Assembly: GCA_036898135.1 (NCBI GenBank)
Contig: CM072522.1
Span: 34,988,313-35,052,312 of the forward strand
Length of the DNA stretch: 64,000 nt
From: Oncomelania hupensis
Taxonomy: Eukaryota; Mollusca; Gastropoda; Littorinimorpha; Pomatiopsidae
Direction of reading: 5' to 3'
Both the position numbers and the translations under genes were made by a program. Below, piece by piece: positions 13,394-25,395 of the stretch; within the stretch, counting starts at the first letter, position 1, and each line of letters starts with the position of its first letter. The notes under the pieces were generated by a model. That model was not told where the DNA came from. It saw only the letters and a list, made by a program, of their open reading frames with translations, and ran no database searches.

Positions 13394-16300
13394 ATGGCCG
13401 CGGCGAGAGGAAGGCGGAAAGAGGGCGATCGTACAAAACAAGGAGGCGACTTTTGCTCGGCAATTTATTGCAAGAATGCCAGATACAAGCTGAGCTGCAA
13501 GGGGAAGCCCTTTTACAAGTATCCGCGGGATGAGGCGAGGTGAGTTGATGTAACTGCGCTGAAAAACCCAAAGTTCACACGCTCACCCAGTCGGACTTTT
13601 TTTTTTAGTCTAATGACTAAAATGAGTAATGACTAATGTAATGTTCCAGTTCAACGTCTTGATTTACTTCAAGTCTGAGTCGATTGCAGGCCTAAACCCA
13701 GTAAACGTGTTTTTTTTCCAGGTGACGAATTTCAGGTAGATAATTATTTTCTTGACGATATTTAAAATTAAACAGGTGCAACTGTAAAATTTAGCAGTGG
13801 AAAGCCAGCAGGACACAAATTTATGTCACAGTGTCAGTGTCATGCTCACGGATTGGTTTGGGTGACTGACCTGGCAGATTTGACCATTTACACAATGATC
13901 TGAAGTGATGATGGGTTTCAGAAATAAAGAAGACAAGGAAAAAAAAAAGAAGGAAGGAGAAGAAAAACTGTCACACCTTGGCAATGTTCAGTGTTGTTTT
14001 CGAACCATTTCACTGTCCTGCAATGTAGAGAGCTACACGTTTTTGATCCAAACAATATTTTGTCTGCCCCTGACAGATGCAGAATATGGATGCAATACTG
14101 CAGAAGACAGTTCAAGAAGGGCTTGACACCAGCAGACCTCTACAAACGGAACTACAAACTTTGCAACGACCACTTTGAATCCAACCAGTTCAATGTGCCA
14201 GAGGAGAGAAAGAGTTTGAAGTGGAATGCAGTCCCAACACTATTCAAGGTTCCCAACCCACCACCTAAAGTAAGTTTGTTCAGTTTACTTTTTAGTCGTA
14301 TTCAGAGGTGCCAACCAGTACGGATTGACCGTAGTTAATTCCGGCGAAGTGAATTAAATACGGAAATATGGTAGCTTTTATAAAAATACGGAGAAGAAGT
14401 TGCCGATCGTTTATTTTTGCCAGGGTGCTTCTGTACCGGTTTCTGATCTCAGAATAGTACTCCTGCACTCACTGAACGTCGCTGTGTGCCTGCGGTATTT
14501 TTCGACACGCTTTTCGATTCATGACTGTACTCTAATCAATCATGTGATGAAAGCCGAATCAACAGGGTGGAGAATTCTCCGCGAATCCGCGGATTTCCGC
14601 GGAAGGCATTTGCATTTCCGAGAAAAAAATATTGAGTTCCGAGTGTGAGAAGCTGAGGGCTACCCTTTACTGGGCATAGCGGCCAAAGGTCTAAACAGGC
14701 AAAACGTCCAAAAGCGTCTGTATCAACCATGTGGTTATATTCTCACGTTGTTTGAAAGATTGCGAGACTTCCGGTTTATTCTTTCACAACATTCGACTGC
14801 ATTTCCACAAGTTTTCTCTGTGGTGCGGTCGTTTTTTGTTTTCAAATTTTCGTGTGTGTGTTTCTAAAATGGATGGTTTGGATTCTTCGACTGATGAAGG
14901 GGAGTTTACAGGCTTCCATTTATCAGACATTAAAGTGAGAGAAATGGACTTAAAGTCGGAGGAAGAGATCGGTACTGACATAATTAGACAATTAGTGTCA
15001 GTAGTGTGCATGCATACGATCTTTCAGACTGGCATGAAAGTAAAGAAGAGGAGGGGGCTTGTTTGAACTTTTTAAAACTTTTTTTTTTTTATACACATGG
15101 AGTAATCAAAAACAAGACATGACAAGAGAAGTATAAAAAAAAGGTAGAAAGATTTTTCTGTTCATTTTGCATTTTATTTCATTTAAATCTATACACTAGT
15201 CACTAATACCTAAGATGTAGTGTTTTTACTAACGTACCCCTAAATTAGTAAATATCTCTAAAATTATAAAAATTCTTGCCTGTTTACAGCTAAAAAAATA
15301 GACAAACGTGTGCCCAGTAAAATTTGAAATGTGGAGTTTGTGTGTAACAGTGGTGGACCTCAAACTTTGTTAGGCCTACAAATCAAGATTCTCAACTTTT
15401 TTGAAAGACATGTGCATAATACTAGGTACTCCAAGCCCTTCATTGGCTCTTGTCCGCTCCGCAGTTTTGACTCAGTTTTCACTTCACTTTCAACACTTAT
15501 TATTAATGTAAAACTGCATCAAAACGAACAGTGGCTGTATTCAAATAAAAATTGAAAGCTTTATCTTTACATCTGTGTTGTTTTTAATGCATGTTTATGC
15601 GAAAGATTCCGAGAAAACAGCTTTTGAATACGCCCCTATCCGAACGCTGAATGCCGCTGCGAAAAAATTGTCACCGTCGTTTGCTGAGAGGTGACTCGTT
15701 TCAAAGTCTAAGCGCTTTGCGATACTTCATTGGATGGCCTAAAAATAAGAACCAATGAGAAGTTCGGATACTTAGCTTCATTTACATATAAGTATGGTGG
15801 GCTCTCGTGTGTAAACGTTTTGTTACGAGCCGAACAAAGTGGATAAAGCGGTTTTGATGTAAGTTTGATTTTAACTAGAAGTTTAAAACTTAGCAAGAAA
15901 TAAAGAGCAGACTTTCCTTTATAAAACTAGGGTATTTATTAATTTGTGCATTACTGTATCGCGGAGCGCTTTGCCGTAGAAAAGTGTACCCAAACTGTGT
16001 TCGGGTTTTCTTCCGGCCATGGCCAACTCGTAGGCCTATTCAGCGACACGAGTGCTGAGCGTAGTAGCACACCAGTAGGCCTATAATTTGCCTGCACGCA
16101 CTGCGAATTTGATGATTTCCCAACTTTGAAGCACCAAAACGGCTGAACATTACATGGGATAGGCATGAAGAAAATTGGGCTTGGAGTATAACATATGAAG
16201 GGGTTACCTGTCAAAAATCAGCTTTCTGGTATCAATATTGGCTTCACTTTGAGACTCCAAAGTTGTCAATTTCTTCAATTCCAAAACGTTGCCAAAAAAA

Positions 16301-19300
16301 CACCAACATTCCGCATTTTCAAACATTAATAACTTTTTACCTATTTGTCCTATGGGGAAAAAAAATATACCACTGTGTTCAGAATGAAAAGCTCTTTAAA
16401 TCTATGTCAGTTTTGTGATGAGGAAATCATTTTTTAAAAATGGCTTTTGACTACCTAATAATACATTCTTTTGTTGTTGTTGTTGTTTCTATTCATGTTT
16501 ACTTTGTGCTTTTTGCTTTCAGGAGAGGCCCTAAATTACTTTCAAAATAGCATAAAATGATAAATTCATTTTCTTCCAGGGGGCGAATACCGGGGCTTGG
16601 CCCCTGGGCCCCGGCCGGATTTCAGAGATTTCTTGATTCAGTTGTTCTCCACCCTGATCAAGCACGCGCGTGCTTTTTACCCAACCTCTAGGCCTGAATG
16701 AAGCACGTGATCCATTTGTCCAATGAATACACTCAACCTACCCTACCCTATCCTACCCTAAGCCTGGTCTAAAAATAGACCTGTACCAGTTCCCTCCATA
16801 ATAGTCTAAACCGCCTTTCAGAGTATTTTAAAATCGCGAAAATGGCAGGATGTGGTAGACCCAGAAAAAGAAAAGCTGCTAAGTCTGATGACGAAGCCGA
16901 TTCCTCATCAAAGAAAACAAAGCCTGCAACTAAACGACTGCAAGATTTTCTGCATTCATACACAGAAGCACATCCATGCATCATTGCGTCGAAACTGTCA
17001 ACAAAGTACGCTCGCCGTACTGTCTGTGGCTTTGATTTTTTGACAAGTCATGGTGGCTTTGACGATGTTGCCAGGCATGTTGCATCTGCTAGACACAAAG
17101 CTTACTTACTGTCCAAGATCATGCTGAGGATTTTCCTGATCCCTGTATCCAACTGTTCATGTGAAAGGGTCTTTTCTCTGATTAGAAAAACAAAAACTGA
17201 CTTTAGAGCGACTATGGGAAGTAAGACACTGAATGCCATGCTGCAGTTGAAATCAAGAAACTCAAATACTGACTGTTACAAAACAAAACTCTCCAACACT
17301 TCTGAAAAAGTGCAAAAAGGCAACTGCTAAGTCCTTGAAACAATAGAACTGTTTTGTTGCTGACATTGCTTTTATTGGAAAGACTATCACACTATCATTA
17401 TCATTCATTTTAAGTAAAATGAGTCTAGTGTTCAACAAGCTGATTTTCTTGGTGATTTTAGAGGACTGAAAATAGCCTGCTGTTTCAGAAGTAAACCTGT
17501 CGTTACTTTATAGTGTCATAGGCTGGGTTTTGCGAGAAAAAAACACCCACTGACAAGTGTTAAAAAATACTGACAAACGGGTCCGGAAATACTGACAAGA
17601 AGATTAGGGGGTTGGCACCTCTGCGTATTGTTTCTCCACACCGACTCAACCAAAGCTTTTAGGTTTTGAAGTTAGTTCAGCCAGGCTAGCTATACATAGC
17701 TTTGCCGGTGCTCTTCTTTCCTTTCCTTTCACTGAAAGGGAGGGTGTAGGTAAGCTATAAATAGCCCGCAGCCAGCAAAATGTGGGAGAACCTAAGAGTG
17801 CTGCTCACATAGGCATTGAGCTGGTGTGTGTCTCCCTTCCTTTCGTCATACTGCATTCAAAATGGAGTAACAGAGACTGTAAATTGTCTCTTTTCAGCAG
17901 ACAAGCTGGGCGACAACAATTCTATTCATCCTGTCCTTGGTTAGTCATTCACTTTTTCTGTAAAGGAGCTAAGTAGAAGTTATCCCAACACTTGCCACAT
18001 TTCTCTCTCTCCAGTGTGCTGCATTTGGTGCCTTCCTATGACCTCTCTGGAATATATATTAATATGCTAAAATAGAATGTACCTCTTTTCACGTAACGGC
18101 TGATCACCAGAAAAAGGACCGGTAATATCGAAATAAAAGGTAAATTAAAATTTATTTGGTTTTAAACACATTCAGTGTTCCCGATTACTCACAGTAGTGC
18201 GTCAATTACGCACAAAATATGAAAAATGACGCAGAAAAATTTGCATGTGTGCGTCCTGTGGACACGATCATGTCACTTCTGACTTGGTTGACTGGGCCCA
18301 AAACCTGTTCATCCACAGCAACATCAAGTACAGATCCAGAAGCTGTTGTGCAGGGTGCTCTGAAGGAGTTTGCAGCAACCAAGCGACTCAGGCTTAAATA
18401 AACATTTAATACATGTTTTAATTTTTTGTTTTTATATGATTATGATAACTAATGTGACGCTTTAAGTTTAACAGAGTAAAAAAAACACGTGAGGTTGGAC
18501 TTGTTTTTACATTTCTTTTTCCGATTTGGGGACTCTCAAAATTTGCACAAGGACTCTTAAAATTTTATACCTGGGAGTCCCAAGGACTCTCATTTTTTGT
18601 GTGTGGAGGGAACACTGACATTAAATAAATACTGTAATATAATGTAAATATGGTGCCCATACTTCAGCTATCGCGGCCAGTTTCGGAACCTATCTACCGC
18701 GATAAACGAGGGTTCACTATATTGTATAAACAATTTTTACAAACAGGAAATGTATAATTTAGGCTATCCCTACTTTGAAATGGTTGACAGTCACAAGGTA
18801 ATATTCTCAACATATGCCAAAAGTCAAATAGTAATTACATTTATTTTATGTGGTTTTTTTAAATTGTATACACATTTTTCAAAAATATGCGTCTGCATTT
18901 ATTTTGCAGCACTCCAAAGATGGGGGACCAACAGAAAAAAATCCTGACCCAGGTATGGCAGATGGATCAAAAGCCTGTGCTCGTCGAAAGGCACCCAAGA
19001 AACGACATTTTCAGCAACCTTTCCATGCAAAAGGAAGGAAGTTCCGGAAAGCTAGCAAGGTGGGTAATGCCTAATATATAATATCTCTATATATAATTAT
19101 ATATATATGGTTAGAATTTAACTTTTTTACAAGGGTGCTTTTTGGGTGCCTTACTTGAAACTTTTGGGTGCCCAAACACATGTTTGAGTGCCCAGAGACA
19201 AATAACTTGAAATACAGGAGTGACCTTCTAGGAGATTCCCTCCAGTTAAAGCTAGCCAAGCAGTTACAAAATGACAAAAAAACAAAAAAAAAAAACAAAA

Positions 19301-22300
19301 AAAAAAACCACTAATAATGTGTTTTTGGTTGTATTAAAAAAAATCTTCTGTTTATTATTTTTGACCCATGAAACAGAAAAAAAGTGTTTAAAAGTATCAG
19401 AGTAACAATACAAGCAATGACAAAGGCTCAATTTTCAATATTTGAGAAGCATTTACATTTTTGGTTGGAAGATGTCAAATACTTTACTTGACATGCTTGT
19501 TTCAGAGAAACTTCATGTTTTGTTTTGCACGCGCAAGATAGCAACTGACTCCCTGATTGGTCATTCAAATCAGAAAGCTTGTCTTTCATGCGTAAATGGA
19601 GACTATTCCCGACCTACCTCGACCAAAAGTGAATGGAGAAAATAAGAATGCGATGTGCAACAGAATGTTTCTGTTACTGTCACTCTGAAGGTTTTCTCCG
19701 ATCTATAATTACGATAATGACTATTGGAATGGAGCTTCAATGAGTTAATTTTCATTTAGGATTGTACACGCGCTCATTGGGCGCACTGTCAAGTAGGATC
19801 TGGGTGTCCAAACAGGAATTAAGGCTCCCCAGGCGCTCGGGTGCATTCCTAATTCTAACGCTATATATATAGTATATTATGTATGTAGCCCACCGCTGAT
19901 AGATGGTAGAGCGTCTGGGAAATCGATGACCCAGGTTCGAATCCCATGGTGTGTAAAATAAAAAGTGACCCATTTTTACTGTCCATTTTATCAGTATGAT
20001 TGCTCTGGTGGTTCAGTGTTGATTTAGATCCCTACCCCTTTTTCCCTGGGATGGTTGTCCCAGTCTGCCATGTGGCCAGTGGTGGTTAAACCTCAACGTT
20101 AAACCTCAATGTTCATTCATATGTATAATAACCTCCGACATGTAATTAACACTGATCCGTAAGTGTATACACGGCTGTAAATATTTATACTGTTTTCCTT
20201 CCTGGGCCTAACCGGGCATATAAATAGCTGTAAATAGGTTTTTGCTATTCTATTTTCTGTCTTTTTTGTCATTTGTGTACATAGTTGTAAATAGTATATC
20301 TTTGTCTTTTTTTTGTAATTTATGTACATAATTGTAAATAGTCTGTACCTTTACTGTCCCGTCTTTTGGTGTATTGTAGCAAAAGTAATGTTTCATCGAG
20401 TGCATGTATTTATATGTTATGACTATGTAAAGCATGGTGAGTCTGGTCATAGGCTGGAGTACCCGCTATATAAAAATCCGTTATTATTATTATTAACACA
20501 CACACACACACACAAATTTCACTGTTACAGTGAAAGAAATCAATCTTTTATGAATCTTGAACGCATCATGTGCTTGCTTGCTACATGTAGTTGAAGATTG
20601 ATGGGGGGGGGGGGGGGGGAGGGGGGGGGAAACAACATAGAGCTAAGTTTTTTTTTAGCCTGTGTGCCATACCTTGCTATGCAAATGGAGTGGTTTTAGC
20701 CTGTAACGATAACTTTGTAAGCTTGCTCTGCGAAACTACCACTTACCTACCTACCACCGAACTACCCGGTTTCTCTCACCTGAAAGAGACTTGTGGCATA
20801 CGCGGAGTACTTGGATGTCAGATGATAACACTGCAGCCAGTACAGGCAGTGGTTCAAATCCCGTTGGCGGCCTAGAGGGTAAAATAATAATAACAAATAA
20901 ATAAATAAACGAAAATAAAAATAAATATAAAAACAATATAAAAAAATTATCCTGAGACACTGCGCCACTACTCTTGAAAGATCCTGATGCTCATGTCCTA
21001 GACGGGTGAGTGCCAGCTGCACACACAATAACACTCAGCATGCACTAGGTCCCTTCTCCCCATCCCCTTTCGCCCAGGATCGTGCTTGGGCATCTGGTGG
21101 GTTGGACTATGCGCCCAAAGCTTGCAGGTGGGCACCTGGAGCAGTTGCAGCTAGAACCTGTATGGACCAGTGCCTTGAGCTGCTCTTGAGCTGGAAAGCA
21201 CTGTAATAAATGTGATGAAATTGTTACGTTGAAACGCGAACGATAGTATGTCTGAAGCGCGCACGATAGATCTAATCGTTTCGATTTGCAAAGTATTCAA
21301 TAATGGAGTTTATTTACCTTTGATTTGAGTTTGCGTTGTGGTTAGAGGAAGCTTTGTATAACGTTGATAATTTTCGTTGGTCGATATTATTGGAGAATTC
21401 TCTAGACTCGTGTGTTTACTGTCAATAGAAACCTCCCGATAAATGTAGAAAGTTGAGAACGTTCCCGGAAGGAGAAGAAATATGTATGACGTAAGACAGT
21501 GATGACGAAGTCTAAAGCGATTTGTAAATTGCGTCATACGAGATCGTTCCACCTTGTTCTGGACTAGAGAAAAAATTATATATTCGATGCTCTGTGTGTT
21601 GTTGGGAGTTGAGTTGAGAATTGTATGCAGATGTTGATGTGTGCTGAATAAAAGTGGAAAACTTCATACGAAGACTTTGCCTTGTTGCTGCTGAGTGAGC
21701 AGGCTGCGTGGATAAACAAATCAGTTACACCTATCAGGAATTCAAGCATTGGGGCTGAATCAAATACTGATAGAAAAACATCAACATCGAATCGAGTGTA
21801 ACAGAAATAAATAAATAATCATTCTTACATAGCACTGTAATAAATGTGATGAAATAAATAAATAATCATTCTTACATAGCACTGTAATAAATGTGAATAA
21901 ATAAATAATCATTCTTACATGGCACTTTTACTGCTCAAAAAGCTTCTCAAGGTTGCTGGCCCTTTCAGGGTCTCACTCAAGTAGCTGCTTGAGGCACCCA
22001 CTTGCAGCCTTTGGGCGCATAGTCTGATTATCAGACAACTGACTGAGCACTAACATAAAGGAGCGGGTCGTAAGGGGGGTGGTGTAGGGGGAGTAAGGGA
22101 GAAGGGACCGTGTACTAGCTGGTTGTATCTGTGTAGCCATCACTCGCCGGTCTAGGACATGAGTGTCAGGATCTTTAATGGAGTGGAATGAGTGCGTACA
22201 CACACTAGACCTCAGTTTATACTCTCATCCAAAGGAGTAAGGCATGTTCCCTGGACGAAGAAGAAGGAGGAGGAGGACCAAGTTATTACTATTAGTACCA

Positions 22301-24003
22301 AGTGTGGGAACAGCAGCTGGGAAGCTCATTTTATACCTGTTCGTTTAGTTAGGCAACCAGATTTTTTTAAATATATGATTTTTTAAATTTATTTTGACAC
22401 TTTATTTCCCTTTTTTATCGTGAAATTATCTGGGTTTTCAGGGAAGCCGCAGACCTGCCTACTCTCCTGCTTTTGGCGGGAGACTCACGCTTTTGACATG
22501 CATCCTGTTGCTTTTGTTGTTATACTGTTATACTTGAAAACTGTTGTTGAAAAGGGTGGTTATCTTTTTGATCCCCTGTCTCCCGCTTTTACTCTGAGGG
22601 GGGTTAGACAGGTCTGAAGCCGTAGTCGCCGCCTGTGACGTGCCCAAACCCAAGCTACCCAATATTAGTTGTTTTTGAAATTTCTCTGATGATGTTGCAC
22701 TAGCTTTCTTCTTCTAATCTGTATAAATCATAAAAAAAATTAAAAAAAAAAAATTAAAATTTTTAAAAATATTTATTTTCAACGCAGATGGTGGAGGAAG
22801 ATCAACAGCAGTTGGCAGAGATAGAGGTGGATATTGCAGAAGAGCCGGAAGAATACTCCTTGTACTGGGGCCAAGGTGAGTCGCTCACAGTAATAATGAT
22901 AAAAGTTAATAATGCTGGATGCTACATACGCACTTTTCACGCAAATCACCAATCGGGCTCAATGCGTGGCGACCTGTACCAACATACATGCTCACATGTT
23001 TCACCCACTCTCACACAAAACACAAAAACACATCTATCATTCAAACATGGGGTGTAAAGGCAGGGATATCGCTATTAGAAGATTGGAAAGGAAATTTTTT
23101 TTATCAACTGCATTCAATACTATTATTGAAGGGAGGGAAGAAACTAAAGTACCCAGAGATAACCCTCGGTGATCTCAATAGTCTCGTATCTGAGCCACAT
23201 GTCAAACCCACGACCTTCAACAGTCCAACTTAACCTCTTGAACCCAAAAGACCGATATATCGGTCTAGCCCTTAAACAGCTGTGCCCCGATAGACCGATA
23301 AATCGGTCTCGTAACCTTACCGTTAATCTTGCGGTCCGTACACAGCTTACTGTTCTTTCTAGTACTTGCTGTTTGGAATAGGGTTATTGAGGGTTATTGG
23401 GAATGAGGTAAAGCAAAATGTCAGCGCTCTAGTGCAGCACAGTGCGTGTTTTTGTGACGGTTTTTCTCAATTTTTCGTCATGAAACGGTCTACAAATCAA
23501 GGAAGCGTCGCTAAGCGACTGTACACAACTCAGGAAGTAATCAATCAATTGTGGGATGATAATGAAGATGAAGAGATGACATTTGAAGTACTTTGGGTTG
23601 TCTAACACTTTGGTTATGTTTTCGTTGTTTTACTAAAAGCATGCTAAAAATGCCATTTTTCTCCGGGGAGCCCAGGGGATGGGCATGGGCAGGGGGTGGG
23701 GCATCCAGGGTTCAAAGGGTTAAAAAAGAGTTTTTTTGAAAGAATTTAAAGTGCATCCAAGGTGGAGAACAAAATTGGTGCACAAACTTACAAAATGTCA
23801 CACTAAAAAAAAATAACTATTTGTTATATTCATAATTATTGTTGTGTGTATGGTAATATAATATTGGCGAAAATTGAATCTAAACTTGGTGTCTGACCAT
23901 TCAAAAGGTTGTCTGCTATACTAAGTTACAAACTCGCTACAAACTCTCCTCTACAGGCTGTCAATCCTTCTCAGTGCTTGGTCCTTCAACTTGGAACTCT
24001 CTT

Positions 24004-24036
<33 letters not shown>

Positions 24037-25347
24037 TCGCAGCTCTCCGAACATAACCACTTTCAAGTCCAACTTGAAAACTCATCTTTTCCTAAAATTT
24101 GTCTGATCTTGCCTCACATCGCTGTCATCATTCCTTTTCTGATTTAGACCACCTTTATCTATCACTGGTGTTTTACACACACTTGCTGTCTCACTGTTTT
24201 ATGACAGTTGGTTCTCATCTGGTTGTATCCATTTGAGGCGTAAGGACTGTATAGTATAGTACACAGATCACGAGGTGATGGTAGAAAGCTTCAAGGGGCT
24301 GGCATGTCTGTTTAAGCCATGTTGAGACTCTTTGTAAGTAAATAGTATGCTAGTTTATGGACCTAGAACTTGTGTTGTACACTAATAATGTATTCCTGCA
24401 GCACTAATATTTTATCCCTGCAGCACTCATAATTTGTCCCTGCAGCACTAATAATTTATCCCTGCTGTGTAAGGAAGTGGGTGCTGGGATGCAGCTTACC
24501 TATGATTATAAAGGTATTATAATTAGGGGGTGGGAGGTATCTTATCTACAAGTACGCCTTAGTCAGGTAGCTCAGTGGGTAGGGTGCTGGTTTCCTATGC
24601 CAAAGGTCGAGGGTTCGAATCCCATGTGGGACGAACTTAGGTGACATAGGTAGAAGACTAGGACCAGGAGGGATTTTTTTGCGGGTAGTGTCGTTTCCTC
24701 CCTCACTTCAATAAGAGTAGAACTGATGCCATTAGAAAAAAAGAGCTCAATAAATACCTTAATTATTATTGTTGTTGTTATTATTATTATTATTAATACT
24801 AGTAGTAGTAGTATGGTATTGGACGCAGGCAATCTAAAATTCCAATATTAAAAATGATTTCTGTTCCAACTCACATAATAGCGGTCTCTTCAGATCGCTG
24901 CGCTTTGTGTTTGATTGAAGAAAAAGCTCGGGATAGCGTCCTGTAGTACTATTATTATTATTTCCTGTATTATTGCTTGTACAAGTCTAGCAAAAAGAAT
25001 CATTTTGAGGCCCAAAGGTTTATTATCATGATGATGATGATTATTATTATTTAATAATTCTTATATATCCGGGCATATAAATAGCTGTGAATTAGGTTTT
25101 TGCTATTCTATTTCTGTCTTTTTTGTCATTTGTGTACATAGTTGTAAATAGTCTATTTCGGTCTTTTTTTTGTAATTTATGTACATAGTTGTAAATAGTC
25201 TGTACCTTTACTGTTCCGTCTTTTGGTGTATTGTAGCAAAAGTGATGTTTTATCGAGTGCATGTATTTATATGTAATGACTATGTAAAGCGTGGTGAGTC
25301 TGGTCATAGGCTGGAGTACCCGCTATATAAAAATCCGTTATTATTTA

Positions 25348-25395
<48 letters not shown>

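Larger units (their letters stand above)
14303..17623 (+). mobile_element. hAT-like element with 6-bp TSD, core deleted, carrying a nested insertion
   Basis: The termini CAGAGGTGCCAACC and GGTTGGCACCTCTG are exact inverted repeats. The flanks are a perfect 6-bp duplication CGTATT (14,297-14,302 and 17,624-17,629). The inside holds a single ORF (16,842-17,330) joining a zinc finger to a hAT dimerisation tail, and a 1,035-bp guest element (15,423-16,457). Without the guest the element is about 2.3 kb. It lies in intron 2 of the THAP gene. Confidence 0.88.

Noticed and set aside
15951..16214. Conserved 65-87-aa minus frame shared by both TAGGTA elements (also 32,224-32,421)
   Set aside because: The frames end differently, lack any domain and are expected from DNA identity alone; coding is not supported.
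20750..20890. SINE at GGTTCAAATCCCGTTGG
   Set aside because: Only a box-B-like phrase is present; the rest matches none of the families seen.
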